Positions 60,986 through 64,000 of a DNA stretch of 64,000 bases are shown piece after piece; positions within the stretch are counted from its first letter, which is position 1; every line of letters begins with the position of its first letter. The translations under genes and the position numbers were made by a program. This DNA comes from BM003 sp963783695 (GTDB lineage Bacteria; Pseudomonadota; Gammaproteobacteria; Steroidobacterales; BM003), in the NCBI GenBank assembly GCA_963783695.1, contig CAWAOM010000001.1, positions 992,001 through 1,056,000 of the forward strand. Direction: 5' to 3'. Under the pieces are notes generated by a model. That model did no database searches. It was not told the DNA's origin and saw nothing but the letters and a program-made list of their open reading frames with translations.

Positions 60986-61939
60986 ATGAGTGTTGTCGTT
61001 CGCAAATGCGACGCCGGCTTTCTTACCGGATTACGGCTATTCACCGACGTCGATCCCGATGTCGTCCTGCCCTATCTCGAACGGACCTCGCGCCGCGATC
61101 TTGCCGCCGGTGAGGTGCTGATTGATCCCGACAAGCCCAACAGGGATGTGTTTGTCGTCCTGTCCGGCAAACTACGAGTGCATCTCGACTCCCCGGAAAG
61201 CGCACCCCTGACGCTGCTGGAAACCGGTGCTTGCGCCGGAGAGATGTCGATCATCGAAGACAAGGACCCGTCTGCGCACGTGGTAGCCGCCGAACCAACT
61301 CACGTGATGGTTATCCGTCACGGCCTGCTGTGGGAACTGGTGGACGCCTCGCATGCATTTGCCCGCAATCTGCTGGTGCAGCTGTCCGAACGCGTGCGTC
61401 AGGATAACGATGTCATCGTCGACAGTGTCGACATCCTGCGCGAATTCGAGCGCAATGCCGTACGCGACGCCCTGACGGACTTGTATAACCGTCACTGGCT
61501 GGAAGATATGTTCCGGCGCCGCCTTAACCGGCTGCAAAGAAACAACGGCGATGGCTGCCTGATCATGGTAGACGTCGATCATTTCAAACGCTTCAATGAT
61601 CGTTTCGGGCATCTCGCCGGCGATCATGCCCTGTGTCACGTGGCGGACAGCCTGCGCAACTATTTCCGCCCGGACGATCTGATTGCCCGTTTCGGCGGCG
61701 ATGAGTTTGCCGTCCTGCTGCCGGATACCGTGCTGGCCGAGGCATTGAAAACCGCCGAACGGGTGCGAAACAAGATCGAAACCAGCACCAGCACCGAACT
61801 CGCGGGCGAACCACCGATAACGGTCTCCATCGGCGCCGCGCAAATGGTTGACGGCGATACGCTGGAGACGTTATTGAACAACGCCGACGCGGCGCTTTAT
61901 CGCGCCAAGCTCAAGGGAAGAAATTGCGTCTCTGACTGA
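60986..61939 (+). CDS. Cyclic-nucleotide-binding domain-GGDEF diguanylate cyclase
   Basis: A 317-residue cytoplasmic protein. The N-terminal cNMP-binding fold (about 15-135; AGEVLIDPDKPNRDVFVVLSG, GEMSIIEDKDPSAHVVA) resembles CRP-type sensors. The GGDEF domain (about 150-312) keeps the active site RFGGDEFAVLLP and an inhibitory site RPDD five residues before it, so the enzyme should be active and feedback-controlled by c-di-GMP. DALTDLYNRHW is the usual start of the domain. This links a cyclic-nucleotide or related ligand to c-di-GMP production. Confidence 0.92.
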   Translation: MSVVVRKCDAGFLTGLRLFTDVDPDVVLPYLERTSRRDLAAGEVLIDPDKPNRDVFVVLSGKLRVHLDSPESAPLTLLETGACAGEMSIIEDKDPSAHVVAAEPTHVMVIRHGLLWELVDASHAFARNLLVQLSERVRQDNDVIVDSVDILREFERNAVRDALTDLYNRHWLEDMFRRRLNRLQRNNGDGCLIMVDVDHFKRFNDRFGHLAGDHALCHVADSLRNYFRPDDLIARFGGDEFAVLLPDTVLAEALKTAERVRNKIETSTSTELAGEPPITVSIGAAQMVDGDTLETLLNNADAALYRAKLKGRNCVSD

Positions 61940-61952
61940 CGCGACGCAAAAA

Positions 61953-62804
61953 TCAGGAACGATTCAAGCGAATGTTGTCTATCAGCCGCGCCTTGCCCAG
62001 ATAGGCCGCTGCAAGCACAATCAAGTCCTCGCTGTCCGGGCCCGGCAGACGCAGGTCCGAGGCCTCACGTATCTCAAGATAGTCCGGCCTGAATCCCACC
62101 GCCACCAGCGCCTCGATCGCATTCTTCTGCAACGCCTGGTAGTCACTCCGGGCGCTTCCGAGAGAGTCCGCAACATCCGCGAGTATCTTTCGCAGCAAAG
62201 GCGCTTTCTTGCGTTCAGACTCGGTCAGATAGCGATTGCGCGAGCTGTATGCAAGCCCGTCGGCCTCGCGTCCAATAGGCGCTCCGAGGATTTCGATCGG
62301 GAAGTTCAGATCGGAGGTCAGTTTGCGGATGACCAGCAGTTGCTGGAAGTCCTTTTCGCCGAAAACCGCGAGGTCGGGCTGGACGATGTTGAACAACTTG
62401 GCCACGACAGTGGCAACGCCCGAGAAATGACCCGGCCGCACCGCGCCGCACAAAATATCGGACATGCCCGGCACTTCGATCCTTGCAGCGTGGGCCTCGC
62501 CATCGTCGTACATATCGTTCACCGTCGGGGCAAACAACATATCGACTCCCTCGGCAACGAGAAGTCGTTTGTCCTCATCCAGCGTGCGCGGATATCCGGC
62601 AAAATCCTCGGCCGGCCCGAACTGCGTCGGGTTGACGAACACGCTGACGACTACGCGATCGGCACGGTCGCGGGCCAACTGCACCAGTGTCAGATGGCCG
62701 GCATGCAGATTCCCCATCGTCGGCACGAAACCAATACTCTGCCCAGCAAGCCGCCAGGACTTTAGCTGTGCGCGGAGCGGAGTAATTGCGGATACGGTCT
62801 GCAT
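61953..62804 (-). CDS. panC: Pantothenate synthetase
   Basis: A 283-residue enzyme joining pantoate and beta-alanine with ATP. Motifs: IGFVPTMGNLHAGHLTLVQLAR (residues 24-45), VSVFVNPTQFGPAEDFAGYPR, FGEKDFQQLLVIRK and GLAYSSRNRYL. It pairs with panB 15 bp upstream. Confidence 0.97.
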   Translation of the reverse strand: MQTVSAITPLRAQLKSWRLAGQSIGFVPTMGNLHAGHLTLVQLARDRADRVVVSVFVNPTQFGPAEDFAGYPRTLDEDKRLLVAEGVDMLFAPTVNDMYDDGEAHAARIEVPGMSDILCGAVRPGHFSGVATVVAKLFNIVQPDLAVFGEKDFQQLLVIRKLTSDLNFPIEILGAPIGREADGLAYSSRNRYLTESERKKAPLLRKILADVADSLGSARSDYQALQKNAIEALVAVGFRPDYLEIREASDLRLPGPDSEDLIVLAAAYLGKARLIDNIRLNRS

Positions 62805-62819
62805 GCCGAATGCCCCTGG

Positions 62820-63650
62820 TCAGGCGAAACAGTGCTCTTCGGCCGGATATTCGCCGCTTTTGACGGCGGCGACGTAGGCGCGCAATGCCTCCATCGGGCT
62901 GCCCGTACTGCTCATGAAGTTCTGAACGAATCGCGGTTTGCGTCCCGGCGTCAGTTCAAGGATGTCGTAGATCACCAGTATCTGGCCATCCACATCGGGC
63001 CCTGCACCGATACCGATCACCGGCACATGCGCGTCCGAAGTAATTTGCGCGCCCAGATCCGACGGAATGCACTCGAGTAACAGGACATCGGCACCAGCCG
63101 CCTCCAGCGCCCGCGCATCAGCGCGCATCTGCTCCGCGGCAGCGCCCTCCCGACCTTGCACCTTGAACCCGCCAATCTTGTGCACTGACTGTGGCTTGAG
63201 TCCCAGATGGGCGCACACCGGTATATCGTGACTCGCGAGGTAGGCGACGATTTCGACCTGGCCGGCACCGCCCTCGAGTTTGACCATCTGTGCGCCGCCT
63301 TCCTGCATCATGCGCACCGCGTTTGCCAGCGCCTGCTCGCGTGTCGAATAGCTCATAAACGGCATATCGGCCATCAGCAACGGGCGGGCCAGGCCGCGGC
63401 TGACCGCGCGGCTGTGGTAGATAATGTCCTCGACGGTAACCGGCACCGTGGTGTCATACCCCTGTATGACCATTCCCAGCGAGTCGCCTACCAGGACCAC
63501 GTCGACTTCCGCCTCATCCACCAGTGCTGCAAAGCTCGCGTCATACGCGGTCAGGCTGGTAATTTTCTCACCCTCCGCTTTCATCTTCTGCAGGGTCGAA
63601 ACATTGACCGGGGGCCGCGGTGAGCCGCGTTGTTGTAATTGTGCGTACAT
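62820..63650 (-). CDS. panB: 3-methyl-2-oxobutanoate hydroxymethyltransferase
   Basis: A 276-residue enzyme, first step of pantothenate synthesis. Start at 63650 because AAGGAG lies close upstream. Motifs: ITSLTAYDASFAALVDEAEVDVVLVGDSLGMVIQG, ADMPFMSY, MVKLEGG, CAHLGLKPQSV and VPVIGIGAGPDVDGQILV. The magnesium site uses the D of VGDS and D of ADMP in this family. It is cotranscribed with panC. Confidence 0.97.
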   Translation of the reverse strand: MYAQLQQRGSPRPPVNVSTLQKMKAEGEKITSLTAYDASFAALVDEAEVDVVLVGDSLGMVIQGYDTTVPVTVEDIIYHSRAVSRGLARPLLMADMPFMSYSTREQALANAVRMMQEGGAQMVKLEGGAGQVEIVAYLASHDIPVCAHLGLKPQSVHKIGGFKVQGREGAAAEQMRADARALEAAGADVLLLECIPSDLGAQITSDAHVPVIGIGAGPDVDGQILVIYDILELTPGRKPRFVQNFMSSTGSPMEALRAYVAAVKSGEYPAEEHCFA

Positions 63651-63716
63651 GCTTGCTCCTTGGCGGGCCGACAAGCTTGGCCCAAGGTTGGCGCGACTGC
63701 AATATGCGCGCCGGCT

Positions 63717-64000
63717 TCAGGCCAGTGCGCCAGTCGACGGATTATAGTAATGACGCCCGCTGCGCACCTCCATGATGCGCTCATAAAGCAACTGGTAATC
63801 AGCGGCGTTGTTGACCGGGTCGATGTCCGTCGTATTGACAATCAGCAGCGGCGAGCGATCGTACTGGTGGAAGAATCGCGCATACGATTCCATCAACGCC
63901 TCTAAATAGTCGCGCTGTATACGCTGTTCATGCGCGATACCGCGTAGCGCAATGCGGCGCATCAGCACATCTGCGGGCGCTTGCAAATAGACCACCAGGT
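63717..64000 (-). CDS. Deoxynucleoside kinase (partial, C-terminal part)
   Basis: The last ~94 codons of a gene that continues beyond the right edge. The visible part (LVYLQAPADVLMRRIALRG, QRDYLEALMESYARFFHQYDRSPLLIVNTTDID) matches the C-terminal half of bacterial deoxyadenosine/deoxycytidine kinases, including the LID-like R-x3-R-x-R region. Genes of this kind often precede panB next to folK in gammaproteobacteria. Nothing can be said of the N-terminal P-loop. Confidence 0.85.
   Translation of the reverse strand, partial: LVVYLQAPADVLMRRIALRGIAHEQRIQRDYLEALMESYARFFHQYDRSPLLIVNTTDIDPVNNAADYQLLYERIMEVRSGRHYYNPSTGALA

Overview
The window reads as chromosomal DNA from a GC-rich gammaproteobacterium. 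The two outer parts keep gene orders typical of that class. On the minus strand these are rplS-trmD-rimM-rpsP, then ffh, then rnr-rlmB-rpsF-rpsR-(DUF2232)-rplI-dnaB-alr, and further right nnrD/E-tsaE-amiC-mutL-miaA-hfq-hflX-hflK-hflC-DUF2065-purA. PriB is absent between rpsF and rpsR, and MutL carries the endonuclease motif, so the lineage is closer to Pseudomonas, Xanthomonas or Woeseia-like groups than to Enterobacteria. No genus can be named from sequence reading alone.

Layout. 1-2995: a TRAP transporter operon (TatT lipoprotein, DctP, DctQ, partial DctM). 3124-9718: translation and secretion housekeeping genes, a metallo-beta-lactamase-fold phosphodiesterase, a CcsA-like membrane protein and a CorB-like CBS transporter. 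9732-11081: radA. 11212-15268: a signalling set of CHASE2 Ser/Thr kinase, PP2C phosphatase and FHA protein. 15261-23313: alr, dnaB, ribosomal protein genes and rnr. 23595-24367: tRNA-Leu(CAG) followed by about 3.4 tandem 208-bp repeats, each beginning with the last 25 nt of the tRNA gene. 24488-48077: accessory region. 48092-59669: purA to nnrD/E. 59716-64000: queG, a cyclic-nucleotide-binding-domain GGDEF protein, panC, panB and a partial deoxynucleoside kinase.

The accessory region is the most interesting part. Between 27.7 and 43.4 kb it holds all five kinds of gene known to be needed for bacterial ceramide synthesis in Caulobacter: serine palmitoyltransferase, its dedicated acyl carrier protein, a GNAT-fold ceramide synthase, a fatty-acyl-AMP ligase and an SDR-type ceramide reductase. 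Interleaved with them are three ELM1/DUF1022 putative glycosyltransferases, a GT8-like glycosyltransferase, an MsbA-type ABC half-transporter, a TAM41 (mitochondrial CDP-DAG synthase)-like nucleotidyltransferase, a calcineurin-like phosphoesterase and a MobA-like NTP transferase. My reading is a sphingolipid pathway with its own head-group activation, glycosylation and export machinery. The core assignment is well supported by motifs; the head-group and export roles are inference.

The tRNA-Leu repeat array resembles in architecture the E. coli tyrT locus, where tandem repeats also begin with a copy of the tRNA 3' end. It sits at the border between rnr and the accessory region. No integrase, transposase, phage gene or CRISPR array was seen.
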